A program made the position numbers and the translations under genes. A stretch of DNA of 64,000 nucleotides. Source: Diploptera punctata. Lineage: Eukaryota > Arthropoda > Insecta > Blattodea > Blaberidae. Below the pieces are notes generated by a model that worked only from the letters and a program-made list of their open reading frames with translations, ran no database searches and had not been told where the DNA came from. Shown in pieces: positions 31,541 to 42,075 of the stretch (its first letter is position 1; each line of letters opens with the position of its first letter). The stretch covers positions 1,293,988 through 1,357,987 of the forward strand of contig JASPKZ010007541.1 of the NCBI GenBank assembly GCA_030220185.1. The letters run 5' to 3'.

Positions 31541-31845
31541 AATTATGCATATGCAATCAAATTATAGTCACTACGTATCTAGGCCTCCTGTTCTCATTCT
31601 GCCGATTTCCACTCTAATTTAACATTTTCCATCAAAATGTAGGCCTACTTGTTTTATTTACTGTCCTCAAGTTACCCTACTAATTAAAATACCAGTTAAA
31701 GGAGTTGGTATATGAAATATTACTAACATATACGTGATAATATTTTTTTCAAATTAATATTTCCATAGTAAAATTTTATAACACGATCCAATACTAAACA
31801 ATTTGAAGTTTTAAGCAATAGATTGTTGGGTATATAAACAGAAAT
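31541..31845 (+). repeat. ~300-bp duplicated block, copy 1
   Basis: Direct repeat of 34429-34727 with few substitutions by eye. It starts AATTATGCATATGCAATCAA and ends GGGTATATAAACAGA. Copy 1 has TAGGCCTA at 31640 where copy 2 has only TA. Confidence 0.85.
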
Positions 31846-31849
31846 TAAA

Positions 31850-32580
31850 GGGTGATATGGGGATGAAACATTAGAAGATTAATCGATTTTTTTTTCAATT
31901 TGGTGTTGATTTACAAAGTTCGATTATTGCAATCACACAACTAAATTGTGTTTTTCGTTCCAAATCAATTGCGGTAGAATCGCTTTGTGATTTGTAGATA
32001 TAGGCCTATGTCTAGTAATTTTCATTGCTTATTTAGTAGCCTACTATTCAAGTGACACATACAGTTTTTATCTGTTTTGCAGATACGAACAGATTTGCTT
32101 CCCAATTACTACATACATAAAAGACAGATCAATAGTTCGTATTGTACTTTATTAACGATGCTCCATGAAATAACAGGTCATTAAGTTGTAATTTTAAAAA
32201 ATATCAGCTTCTTAATTAGTATTTCTCTTAACTACACTCTTTGACATCTTAAATCGTAGCTTCGTAATTCAAATCTGGACGTGAAAATGCCAATATATTT
32301 GTTGTGAGTCCTCGTATTTCAGACAGGAGATTCTCTTGCTTTCCTTAAATCTTTAAAGTGGGGCCCATGACTTTACTTCTCTTTCAGAAAAAAAATGAAT
32401 CATACTCGAGATTGAACGATCATAAAATTCAACGACCCTATTTGAACTGTACACAAGCATCGGAACCACCATTCCACTGGGAACAAAACCAGCTTGTTGG
32501 TGTATAACACATGATACTTAATATAACGAAAGATTATAAGGGGTACAAAATTAATATTAATTAAGAAAACTTTGTCCTTC
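31850..32580. other. AT-rich interval, no gene seen
   Basis: A TAGGCCTA at 32001. No other recognised structure. Confidence 0.4.
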
Positions 32581-32636
32581 CAGGTTGAAAGGGATACACC
32601 AATTTGTGTTAAATCTTGAAACTCTTACAGGTTTTA

Positions 32637-32637
<1 letters not shown>

Positions 32638-32674
<37 letters not shown>
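32638..32674 (+). repeat. (TAA)n microsatellite
   Basis: TAA trinucleotide run. The poly-Asn frame it makes is an artefact. Confidence 0.9.
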
Positions 32675-32675
<1 letters not shown>

Positions 32676-32734
32676 TAATAATCTCATATGGATACAAAGG
32701 GCGAATAGGTAATTATTTTCCTTTACTAGTGGTG

Positions 32735-32995
32735 AATTTCGGTCATTCCATGTGGATTTTGTGGTGGACGAAACTGAGCTTGGACAGGTTTTTCTCGGGG
32801 TTTTCTCCCGTTTTCCTCTGCCACAATTTCATTCATCACACCAATTCTCCATAGTCACCTCATACATTTCGTTTCATTTCATTCATCTGCCCCTGTGATG
32901 GTGCGTCAGGCGTGGTCGACCGGCACTCTTGTCATTCACAGACCTCTTTATAAGGGGCTTCATCTCATCTCATCCTTCACCCAACCCTGAGTTCG
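32735..32995 (+). mobile_element. SINE family G, 5'-truncated
   Basis: Contains the family body: GGATTTTGTGGTGGACGAAA, TTTCTCGGGGTTTTCTCCC, CCTCTGCCACAAT, GGTGCGTCAGGCGTGGTCGA and the CTTCATCTCATCTCATC tail. The tRNA-like head present in the other copy (59052-59321) is missing, as expected for 5' truncation by target-primed reverse transcription. Confidence 0.75.
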
Positions 32996-33124
32996 ACACA
33001 ATTGAGGATATTTATTTATTTTAGTGGTAAATATTACGAAAAAACATAAATGTACTTCGAAGGATGTGTATTACAGATTATTATAGCACATATTGGAAAA
33101 TGGTTTAATGCGCTTTCTAGTTGT

Positions 33125-33135
33125 GGGCCATTAAA

Positions 33136-33181
<46 letters not shown>

Positions 33182-33368
33182 TATTTATTCTGGCAGAGTT
33201 AAGGCCATAAGGCCCTCTCTTCCACTCAACCAGCACAAATACAAATAAATATTCGACAAATGTGGATATACACTATACTAATTTTAAACAGTTAAAGATA
33301 CAATAAATGTAGCAATGTAAATGTCATGTACAAACAACATTTTATAGGGTAATAACAATAATGATACG

Positions 33369-33422
<54 letters not shown>

Positions 33423-34385
33423 TAAATATGATAGGCTACATTATACGGGAAACACCAATTAATATATATATCTTACACTGGATAATAATGAAGTCGAGTT
33501 TAGAGCAAATATAAATTTAGATTTCTTTTAAAAGATGCCAATGTCCGGCAGTCCCTTATTTCTTGTGGTACGGAATTCCAGTTGCGAGAAGTGGAGATGG
33601 TATATGACATGGAGTGGTGTGATGTCCTATGTTGCGGTATATTAAGTAAGAGACTATGTTGTGATCTTGTGTTTAAGTTATGGTTTGAGGATAGATACTG
33701 GAAACGAAATGATAATAATTGGGAATCGAGGTATGTAGGATCTTAAATAGGAGAATTAGACAGTGCGATTTTCTTCTCTCTTTTAGTTGTAGCCATGAGA
33801 ATTCGTGGAATAATGGAGAAATGTGATCGTATTTTCGAGCATTAAATATCAATCTCCGATTGAGGGTCTTTCCACTTTTCAGCGGTTGCCCTTTTACCAG
33901 CCGGCTGCTGGCCCTTCACATCCACATGTGTCAATCACAGAGGTAGATGATCAACAGCCAGTGTAGGGGTGACATGTGGTTAGCATGTCGAGTCCCCCAG
34001 CCGTTATAGCTGGTTCCTCAACTGGAGCCGCTACTTATTGTAGCTACCCAATTGCCTCACGATGCTGGGTGGGCACCGGTCCCATACTGGTCGAAATACC
34101 ATGAGAAAATTTCTTTCCCTCATGGAGACTCGAACCAGCGCAAGTCCCGTAGCTCTGCGCCAAGGCTTCCTACCTTAACCACTCGGCTACGGCGCGGGAC
34201 AAATATGAATCTGATACACATATTATGGACACGCTGCAGTTTGTCCGACAATCCGTCACTTATGTCAGTTAGTAGAACGTCACAGTAGTCAAAATGCGAC
34301 ATCACTATATGAGCAGATCTTTTCCTGTGAATAGACCTAGCTTTGGATCGGATAAGATAAAATAACATAATTCGAAACACAATGG
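33125..34385 (-). mobile_element. CR1/L2-like LINE 3' end, interrupted by SINE A
   Basis: The minus frame reads RSAHIVMSHFDYCDVLLTDI then LQRVHNMCIRFIF, a CR1/L2-like block. On the far side of the SINE it continues as KYDHISPLFHEFSW, RRKSHCLILLFKILH and a SATGIPYHK-like segment typical of this ORF2 C-terminus. The 3' end TTATGGCCTTAACTCTGCC and AATAAATAAAGTA is joined to TTA/AAT arrays (33136-33178, with a second array at 33371-33423). The SINE at 33856-34200 splits the frame. Several stops make it non-functional. Confidence 0.8.
33844..34212 (-). mobile_element. SINE family A copy inside a LINE
   Basis: AAATATCAATCT (33844-33855) and AAATATGAATCT (34201-34212) form a 12-bp TSD with one mismatch. 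The SINE is on the minus strand with rc B box AGACTCGAACC and rc A box CTCGGCTA. It is nearly identical to 273-622. Confidence 0.85.
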
Positions 34386-34428
34386 GAAATGCTCTCCCTA
34401 GAACCTGGAAGTTTCAAGTTTTCGAGGA

Positions 34429-34727
34429 ATTATGCATATGCAATCAAATTATAGTCACTACATATCTAGGCCTCCTGTTCTCATTCTGCCGATTTCCACT
34501 CTAATTTAACATTTCCATCAAAATGTACTTGTTTTATTTACTGTCCTCAAGTTACCCTACTAATTAAAATACCAGTTAAAGGAGTTGGTATATGAAATAT
34601 TAATTACATATACGTGATAATATTTTTTTGAAATTAATATTTCCATAGTAAAATTTTATAACACGATCCAATTCTAAACAATTTGAAATTTTAAGCAATA
34701 GAGTGTTGGGTATATAAACAGACAGGA
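34429..34727 (+). repeat. ~300-bp duplicated block, copy 2
   Basis: See the copy at 31541-31845. The two blocks end at the same bases and then diverge completely, so this is a bounded duplication or a dispersed repeat. No TSD or TIR was found. Confidence 0.85.
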
Positions 34728-34739
34728 AAAATGAAGTAG

Positions 34740-35035
34740 GCTACATTTTGGTCCCGACATTGCTATATGAAACATATTAGAATACATTACAAAGTTCACA
34801 AAGAAAAGAGATTCATATACGAACCACGAACTGAATATTTCAAAGAGCTGTACAATCTGAAAACAACATTCCGGGGAATAATAACCAGATACCTTTCCTA
34901 GATTTTTGCCTACAATTTCATTTGAGTCGGAAACTTTGTAAAGAATTAGCGCTTAAATCATTCCATCCAAATTATGATTCCACTTATAACATACAAGTCA
35001 GTCACACATTAGCAAATGTCGGTATATATTTTTAA
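34740..35035. other. AT-rich interval, no gene seen
   Basis: No named repeat. Nothing recognised. Confidence 0.35.
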
Positions 35036-35040
35036 ACCGG

Positions 35041-35218
35041 CCCTAGACAATCAATATTTTCGTCAATATATTGTACAATAATTGATATTGTACAACAATA
35101 TTGACAATCTATATAGACTTACAGAAGACCTATATCATATTGAAGGATTACGCAATATATTTTATCAATCAAAAAAAGATTTTGATTTTCATTGTGCAAT
35201 TTTATAAACATTTCTTCG
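35041..35218 (+). mobile_element. MITE fragment homologous to 37882-38042
   Basis: GGCCCTAGACAATCAATATT, CGTCAATATATTG, CAATAATTG and repeated CAATATT words match the left half of the MITE at 37882-38231. The right half is absent, cut by a LINE trace (CATTCATGGATTAGGT). Confidence 0.6.
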
Positions 35219-35244
35219 TCATTATTATCATCTGCATTCATGGA

Positions 35245-35400
35245 TTAGGTATGTTGACCCGTTCCGACTTCAGCCCATCTCTTTCTAGGTCTACCCACAT
35301 CTCGGTGCCTTTAGGTTTGAATTTTGTTATTTGTTTTGGATATCTATCTTCATTCATCCTATGTGTTGCTTCCATTTTTCTATATGTTGTGACAGAATAG
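35245..35400 (-). mobile_element. LINE fragment, RT tail
   Basis: The minus strand has the GGTCTACCCAC-type GRPR block (CTTTCTAGGTCTACCCAC on plus) and a VASMFLYVVT-like end. It is a decayed terminal piece. Confidence 0.4.
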
Positions 35401-35559
35401 GGTTAGATGGGATGTTTAGGCGGCTCTAGGATTTAGAGAAAGGATTCCTCTTCTAATCGAGGACTTCGGGTAACTCAGTGGGTTGCGGTAGGATGAGATG
35501 CTCTTGGTCCCGGGATACGCAAGGATTGTTCGGACACGATTCTATCGCGTTGATAAAAG

Positions 35560-35921
35560 ACGACAAATTGGAGATTCAATAATAACTTTATTTCCGTTGC
35601 ACACACAATAAAGCAAATCAAGGTGGCGCTATCATATGACTACACTTTAATATTGAGTAGACGGTTGAATTATTAATTACACTGCGCCTATTTTATATTT
35701 CCGATGGTCGATAAACTACGAATATATGTGCCCGCATTAGCACGATTAATATGTAAGTTTTACTCGTGCCAGCGGCACCACGAGAAGAGAAGTTAGAAGT
35801 TTGAAGTAAATTCTATAAGTGTTATTCGTGCCAGTGGCACCACGAGAAGCGAAGTACGAAGTGCGAAGTCAATTTTTGAAGTGACTTTTAGTTTGTAAAT
35901 GTTGTTATTATCTTAACACTT
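35560..35921 (-). mobile_element. Probable 3' LTR with polypurine tract
   Basis: On the minus strand a TG boundary (TGTTAAGATAATAAC) begins at 35921. It is immediately preceded (35922-35934) by the purine tract GAGTGGGGGTAAG, the expected plus-strand primer site of an LTR retrotransposon. Within the LTR is a polyadenylation signal (AATAAA, about 35588). A 60-bp block appears twice (35753-35880), each with a GCCAGYGGCAC-type hairpin. The distal boundary is not resolved. Internal genes are absent or unrecognisable in 35935-36400. Confidence 0.5.
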
Positions 35922-35999
35922 ACCCCCACTCAATATAATTTGCGACCATATGATAACGCCCACCTTAAGATAAAATACATTAAACCAATTGGTGCATTT

Positions 36000-36660
36000 G
36001 CCTATAATTTCGGGTGGTAGGGTTCTGGACCCTTTGGTTCGTTGTGACGTCAACAAATGTTAGAGGGCACTCCTACTTTTGAGGTTGGCTAAAATTGGGA
36101 CATAAGTTTACATAAGTAGCCCGGGAATCCCGACTAATTTTGTAAAAAAGCTTCTAGAATTTTCTAGAATGTTCTCGTGGCTTCGTTCACCTTTAATTAG
36201 TTTGAATCATCTTATGTCAAAATGCCAGATTACTCAGTTTCCCAAAATTTCAGCAATATATTTATTTCTATTGAATTTAGCTGTCAAGTGTACGTTGTCA
36301 GTTCTAACAGGCGTCTAATCCTCTGTACTGAAAATTATTCTTTTGATCTTTATCTTATTCAACGAATGTCTCGAGACATCAACATACAATAGGGTGCGTT
36401 ACAGACATCAATCAGTCTTTCCCTATATCAGTCATAACTGATCGTTCCTATTTCATAATAATTTTAAGGAATTATCCGATAAAAAATAATAATAATTTTA
36501 TAATTATATTCTATGTATTTTTCTGAGCTGTTTAAAATATAAGTAATGAAGGTTTTGTTCAAAGATTTATTTAATGAATTAATTATTTATAGATTTATTT
36601 ACTCTCGCCCGACTATTAATGACGGGCTGCTTATTTAGGGAGGAGGCTGAGTGAACGTCG
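36000..36660. other. AT-rich interval, possible LTR-element interior
   Basis: The first part may be degraded interior of the LTR element at 35560-35921. No gag or pol motif was found. Confidence 0.3.
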
Positions 36661-36661
36661 C

Positions 36662-36990
36662 GTCTCAATGTATCCAGCTTTTCTTCTGCTGAAGTTTATG
36701 AGTAAGTTATTTTTTACTAGTAGAGGTTACCAGCCTCTAGCCAAACCTCTCTTCCTGGAGGGCAGGAACTGCAATTTCGGAGTATTCCGTCTCCTAGAGA
36801 AGTTTGTTTCACTACGGCTTTGGGGACTTCTCTTCTCCCCACGTAACCCTGTGGACGGGGCACTACCCAGGTACTACCAACTGGGCGAGTGGGACCTGGA
36901 GCTCACAAAAGGGCACGGGCGCCTACTCCCTGGAATGGACTACCTCTGTCAAGGGTACCACTCTGTTACCCTACATTTCTTCGTCTGTGG
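36662..36990 (+). other. Unclassified GC-richer block with open frame
   Basis: The plus frame 36668-36994 (108 aa) is open but has no motif I recognise. The block's base composition is higher in GC than its neighbours, and it reads like a repeat body (GGAGGGCAGGAACTGC, TACCAACTGGGCGAG). It is not sufficient for a gene call. Confidence 0.3.
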
Positions 36991-37450
36991 GTAATATTGC
37001 GTAATACCGATACTGGTTCAGTTCTGACTTCACCGCCGTCATTCAGTAAACAACGAGTTATCAAAGATGGCTATAATTGCAATTATCCGTGTAGACTGTG
37101 GAGATTGTGAATTTTGAATCTTCAAAAGTATTTCCAATATCTCTTTATTTTTTTATTTTTTTTATTTCAGGTATAAAATACTATACCGTCTGGTACCAGA
37201 AAGTTTCGTAAATCAATTGATTCAATTACATTTTCTTGGGTGTACTCATGTTTTAACTGTTTCTTCATACACCTGTACTTCTTTTTCAACTTATTTTTTA
37301 AAGCTATAACTAATAATGCAATGGGCACATGATTTGCTAACTTTTTATTCCATGTGTTTTCTGCAGAAGTTTCAACCGTTAACTAACTTATGGTCAATAA
37401 CATTGCATAATCAGCATAGCAATATTATCGTCAGTATATTATGCAATGTC
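36990..37450 (+). mobile_element. MITE fragments related to 37882-38231
   Basis: GTAATATTGCGTAATACC followed by GGTTCAGTTCTG (36990-37025) and a later TATTATCGTCAGTATATTATG (37425-37446) parallel parts of the MITE, with other DNA in between. A possible older copy broken by the SINE F insertion at 37451. Confidence 0.4.
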
Positions 37451-37690
37451 GGCCGCAGGAGATTAGTGGTTATGCTCCTTGCCTCTGGTTCCGAGGGTCG
37501 AGAATTCAAACCCGGCCGGTGTTGATGGATTGTTAGAATGGAAAAAAGCAAGGACAGAGTCCTCCGGGAGGAGCAGTAAGCCATGGGTCCCGAGTCTGAA
37601 GACTTTCAGGCTCGTAAACATTCCTTAAGCCTGACTTCTAAGCAAAATTTACCGACATCATCGTTCTAGTAATACCTTGGTTGCCTGTTA
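37451..37690 (+). mobile_element. SINE family F copy 1
   Basis: tRNA-like head GGCCGCAGGAGATTAGTGG with B-box region AATTCAAACCCGG, then GTTGATGG, GGAAAAAAGCAAGGACAGAG, TCCTCCGGGAGGAGC and AGTCTGAAGACTTTCAG. A second copy is inverted at 50390-50579. Confidence 0.75.
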
Positions 37691-37881
37691 GATGTCTCAT
37701 AGAGTCAGTATGTTGACAGCATGCCAAACATTACATGGGCAAATAAGGTAACTAAATTAACGTGGTCTAGAACTGCTAACAAAAGAGAGGCTATGGCTCA
37801 ACACTCGTCTTAGTCACTATATTGTGCAATATATTGGTAACGATAATGTTGATAATCTAGGGGAAGTTTTACGTCTTAAGG

Positions 37882-38231
37882 AGCCCCTACACTTTCAATA
37901 TTCACGTCAATATATTGCACAATAATTGACATTGTACAATAATATTGAGCGTCTGTAGAATACATTGAACGATTGCGCAATATATTGAGTCAATAAAAAG
38001 CAGTTTGATTTGTATTATGTAATCTAGTAAATATTGCGTCGCCTGTTGGCAATATTGCGCAATACTAGTTCAGTTCTGTGTTAACAGTGTTGGAATAAAC
38101 ATGTTGACTGCACAAGTATCACCCCCGAACTAATTTATTGAGCAATATTGCACCGTATAGGTTGACCTAGCAATACTATAGTACAAAACGTTGTGCAATT
38201 TATTGAAGTGAATATTAAACGAGTAGGGGCC
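37882..38231 (+). mobile_element. MITE with AGCCCCTAC-type TIRs
   Basis: A ~350-bp AT-rich element whose ends are inverted: AGCCCCTACACTTTCAATAT at the left, and GTAGGGGCC preceded by CGAG at the right. The terminal CCCCTAC is reminiscent of hAT MITEs, but no clear TSD was found. The interior is full of CAATATTG-type inverted words. No coding. Confidence 0.6.
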
Positions 38232-38239
38232 GCTTTATT

Positions 38240-38900
38240 TTTATATACCATACAAACTTTTGCACACCACATTTCTTGTTTCAATTTTTAAAACAATAGT
38301 TCATTGAGATGCAATACATTTTATTTGGGCCATGGTGGTGGTAAGTCAATAAGTTAAAAGAAAAACAATTGTTTGATTTAAAATTAAATGATGGCACTCC
38401 CGAGACAAAGTTAGTTCATTGGTCTTAACATTCGATGTCCATGGTTCGTCCATTCCAGTCGCGCCCTGTTTGTGTGGGCCTATCGTTCTTTTTTTCTATG
38501 GAAATCTTGATTTGAAAAACATAAACAGGAATGCTAATAATGATTATCCCTTAATATATTATGTTTAAACATTAATCAAAATATTTAGCTTTCGATGTTA
38601 GTACAATACATTTTTTTCTAAATGTGTCCATATCTTACTTACCTCTACTTTTTAAGCCATTTTAACATAAAATGGCGAATGTGGAGTACTTGGAATACTT
38701 AAAATATATATTTAAATAAAGTTAATTGTCATATTTTGTTGTGCTACTTATGTACCCTCGTTAAAATAACACATCTTGTATTATTTTATGTATAACCCAC
38801 GTCAACGTATCACTGGCATTTGTGAATATTGTACTGAAATTTTATTTATTCCATAAATGTAAATATTTTGCAAATAAAATATTATTTCCATACAATTTTG
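38240..38900. other. AT-rich interval, no gene seen
   Basis: 38390-38480 contains a short tRNA-like trace (CCGAGACAAAGTTAGTTCATTGG...) that I do not call. No other structure. Confidence 0.35.
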
Positions 38901-38924
38901 TTTTCTTAAAGTTACTTAATTACT

Positions 38925-39695
38925 TACTCACTGGCACTTTCGAACCCGTAGGTTCATGGCCGCGCGGATATAAGCTCTCCATATATCCCTATCCTGAAAT
39001 AATGTTTTCCAATCAATCCCCGTATAATCTACTTCCTTTAAATCATACTTAATGTTATTAGCCCATCTCATTCTTGGTCTACCAACTGGGCGTTTTCCCT
39101 CTGGTTTTCCTACAAGAAACTTCAATGCACTTCTTTCATTCCCCATTCGTACCACATGTCCTGCCAATTGCAGTCCACGAGATTTAACTGTTCTTATTTT
39201 ATCTGGCCTCCTATAAAGGTCATGTAATTCATTGTTATGTAGTCTTCTCCATTCAGCTGTCTGTTCATCTCTCTTTGGTCCAATTTTTTTTCTAAATACT
39301 TTATTCTCAAATACTCGTAATCTCCTTACCTCCCTTAGTAAGAGTCCATGTTTCGCATCCATATAATATAACTGGTAGAATAACAGTTTTATGTATTTTC
39401 AGTTTAACATTTATTTTTAAAGGAGTTGGGACGTCAAGAGTCTCTGCAATGCTTAATAGCACGCATTTCTAGAATTGATCTATGTTTAATTTCTTTGTGC
39501 ATCTCATTCATATTTATGATAATTGTTCCTAGGTATAAAGTCCTAACATTCCATTTTCCTTCGAGCATGTCCCTGTGTTTGAGTCTTTGGCATAACTTCC
39601 CTGAAGTAGTCCCCGCCCGAGAACCGAATGGCCGGCATAGCTCTCAGGATCATTTAAGGACGCAAGCCACTTCACCACCACAAGGTAAATATACC
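38925..39695 (-). mobile_element. LINE A with internal deletion, 5' leader retained
   Basis: Minus strand, 5' end near 39695: TTTACCTTGTGGTGGTG, TGGCTTGCGTCC, GATCCTGAGAGCTATGCCGG. The leader runs into a short frame reading KWNVRTL, the first residues of the LINE endonuclease domain. At about 39535 that frame jumps directly to the YLGTI block of the RT (CCTAGGAACAATTATC). The following frame 38928-39362 (144 aa) has the ENKVFRKKIGPKRDE, LHNNELHDLYRRPDKIRTVK and GKPEGKRPVGRPRMRW blocks. This is a different deletion from 3737-4021 but the same principle. Confidence 0.8.
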
Positions 39696-39699
39696 AAGT

Positions 39700-40052
39700 A
39701 TTATTATCGTAAATAGATATTGTAATTCTAGTTTTATATCTATATTTTTATTGAAGAATAAGTAAAAAAAAACTATGTAAGTGCTAGTATCATATAAAGA
39801 TTATTTAGAATTTAGAATATAATTATTTATAGCACCTCAAAGAGTTTAACTGTATCTAAAAATGCTTATTTTAACCATTTGTATCTATTTTGTATTTTTG
39901 AGCCTAAACTTTACTTTTTTAAAATTTAATTTACATATTTCGTCCCAGTTCAACTTCTCCAAATCTCCAGAAATTTCAGGAGACCTTCGACATTTTGTTA
40001 TAAAATCGAAATAATATAAAAAATGACAGTTTTCTTTTGTGGTCGATAATGG
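39700..40052. other. AT-rich interval, no gene seen
   Basis: No named repeat. Confidence 0.4.
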
Positions 40053-40428
40053 ACTTACTATTTCCATCCATAGTAATTCTGCCCGAGGGCAGATCTTTCA
40101 CTGCAATCATAGCATTTTCATGCTTTGCTTTGCAGCATTACTAGGGAATTGTGAGGTGAGGGAGCCTCCCGTTGCTTTCCACACCGGTGAAGGATAATGA
40201 TGATGATGATGATAAGAATGATGGTGATAATGATAAGGATGATGATGATGGCCATATGATTTCGGGGACCGTTTGGGCCAAGTTTTCCTGACATTTGTCT
40301 TACAGGCCAGGAAAAACCCCGATACAAACCTCACCCAGAAAAAGTGTCCCGACCGGGGATCGAACCCGGGACCGCTGCGTGACAAGGCAGCACGCTACCT
40401 CGAGACCACTATGGTGGACACTTACTAT
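40053..40428 (-). mobile_element. SINE family C copy 4 with short TSD
   Basis: ACTTACTAT at 40053-40061 and 40420-40428 brackets the SINE (40062-40419). It has minus orientation with the rc B box GGGATCGAACCC and the ATG array at 40200-40250. Unlike other C copies it is not embedded in TA repeats. Confidence 0.8.
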
Positions 40429-40434
40429 ATTTAA

Positions 40435-40985
40435 GTAATTTTATTTTTTCTATTAATTTAATGAGTTTTAGTTCCAATTTGCTGATAATGATAATAATAT
40501 TACGCGTTCCTATAGTTTATAATTGTAAAGCCTAAAATAATATCATTAGGATATATATACAATTTTAAAGCCTATTTTATGTACCTAAATCTACATCGCT
40601 TAGAATCTAATGGTCCAAGATTTAAGTGCAGTGTCCCAAGTGAGTGTTACAGCTGAAACATATGATTTATCATTTTCTAAAGATAATTGCTTGTCTATGA
40701 GACCATTCTTTTCTTCTTTCTTTTATTATGGAAAAAACTAAGGAAGAGTTTTATAAATTTGTGGTGCATTTCCAAAATAGTCTTTCTTGGATATTTTTCT
40801 TAATTCTCCTTGCAATTTCGCCTTAAAAAATTACATATCGGTAACGAAAATTATTGTGACGGACTAAATATTTAAAAAACGAATTTTCCCTACCATTGAT
40901 TTATTAGATTAATGACCTGTTTTGTATTATTTATTACAATTTACATTTTATTTTCTAAAATTTTATATTTACGATTATTGACATA
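40435..40985. other. AT-rich interval, no gene seen
   Basis: No named repeat or ORF. Confidence 0.4.
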
Positions 40986-41162
40986 CACAGAAAAAGCAAT
41001 TGGAACTTATCAATGTGGATTTTGTCAAGGAAAAAGTACAATTGATCAGATATTTATATTGAGACATTCTGGACAAAACAAAAGAATATAATATAGAAAT
41101 CCATCATTCATTTATTGACTATAGATAGGCATATGAGAGTATCAATAGGAAAGTACTGTATA

Positions 41163-41560
41163 GATTAGATTAGAATAGATTTATTTAGCCTGATGGAGGT
41201 AAGGCCATGTGGCCTTCTCTTCCACTCACCAGGACAAACATATATTACATCAGAAAATAACAATCTCAATTAACTCTAATATTAAATACTAAATAAAAAT
41301 TTGATCAAAAAGATAATATCTATTATATTACGATCTATAATGCAACCAGTTAATGTTAGTTAAAATTAAGACTAAAACTAATAATAAAATGTATACAAGC
41401 AAGACATATTAAATTGTCCCTGTTTAATGTATATAAAAAACAAGAAAACAATGAGATATAGAAAACTAATTTACGATTATACAATATTTAAAACAAAACA
41501 AATGAAAGTATTTGTTATTCTTAATATTATTTTCATAAATAATTTAATTTGTTAATTGTA
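41163..41560 (-). mobile_element. CR1/L2-like LINE 3' fragment inserted in a LINE
   Basis: The plus strand starts with ATTAGATTAGAATAGATTTA and GGTAAGGCCATGTGGCCTTC, the 3' end (in minus orientation) of the element type seen at 33125-34385, with an ATCTA-type tail. A TGTATA direct repeat at 41157 and 41558 suggests a short TSD. Confidence 0.6.
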
Positions 41561-41764
41561 TATAGCAACGGAAGAATTTAAAATACCAGAGAAACTTATT
41601 AGATTGGTTAAGGTAACAATGGAGAATATCTGATCAGAATTCAAACAGACTTGTCAGAACTTTTTGAATCCTGGGACAGATTAAGACAGCCAGACTCACT
41701 TTTTAACATAGTGCTGGAAAGAGTTATTAGAAATACTGACTTCCACTTGAAAGGTACTCCTGGC

Positions 41765-42075
41765 GCGACAGGCCTAGAAGGTCCTTAGCCTACCAACCGG
41801 CTGCTGGTCTCACATCCACAGGGTAGCACACATCCAGCCAGTGTAGGGGTGATATGTGATCAGCATGTCGAGTCCCGCAGCCGTTATAGCTGGTTTTCTC
41901 AACCTGGAGCCGCTACTTATTGTAGCTACCCAAATGCCTCACGATGCTGGGTGGGTACCGGTCCCATACTGGCCGAAATACCATGAGAAAATTTCTTCCT
42001 CATGGGGACTCGAAACAGCGCAAATCCCGTAGCTCTGCGCCAAGGCTTCCTACCTTAAGCACTCGGCTATGGCGC
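41765..42075 (-). mobile_element. SINE family A copy inside a LINE
   Basis: Minus orientation. The rc B-box region is mutated (GACTCGAAACAGCG) and the terminal GGGAC of the 5' end is missing. It interrupts the LINE at the boundary before the YADD block. No clean TSD was found. Confidence 0.8.

Noticed and set aside
36668..36994. 108-aa ORF as a gene
   Set aside because: No recognisable domain. The GC-richer block looks like a repeat, although an unknown gene fragment cannot be excluded.
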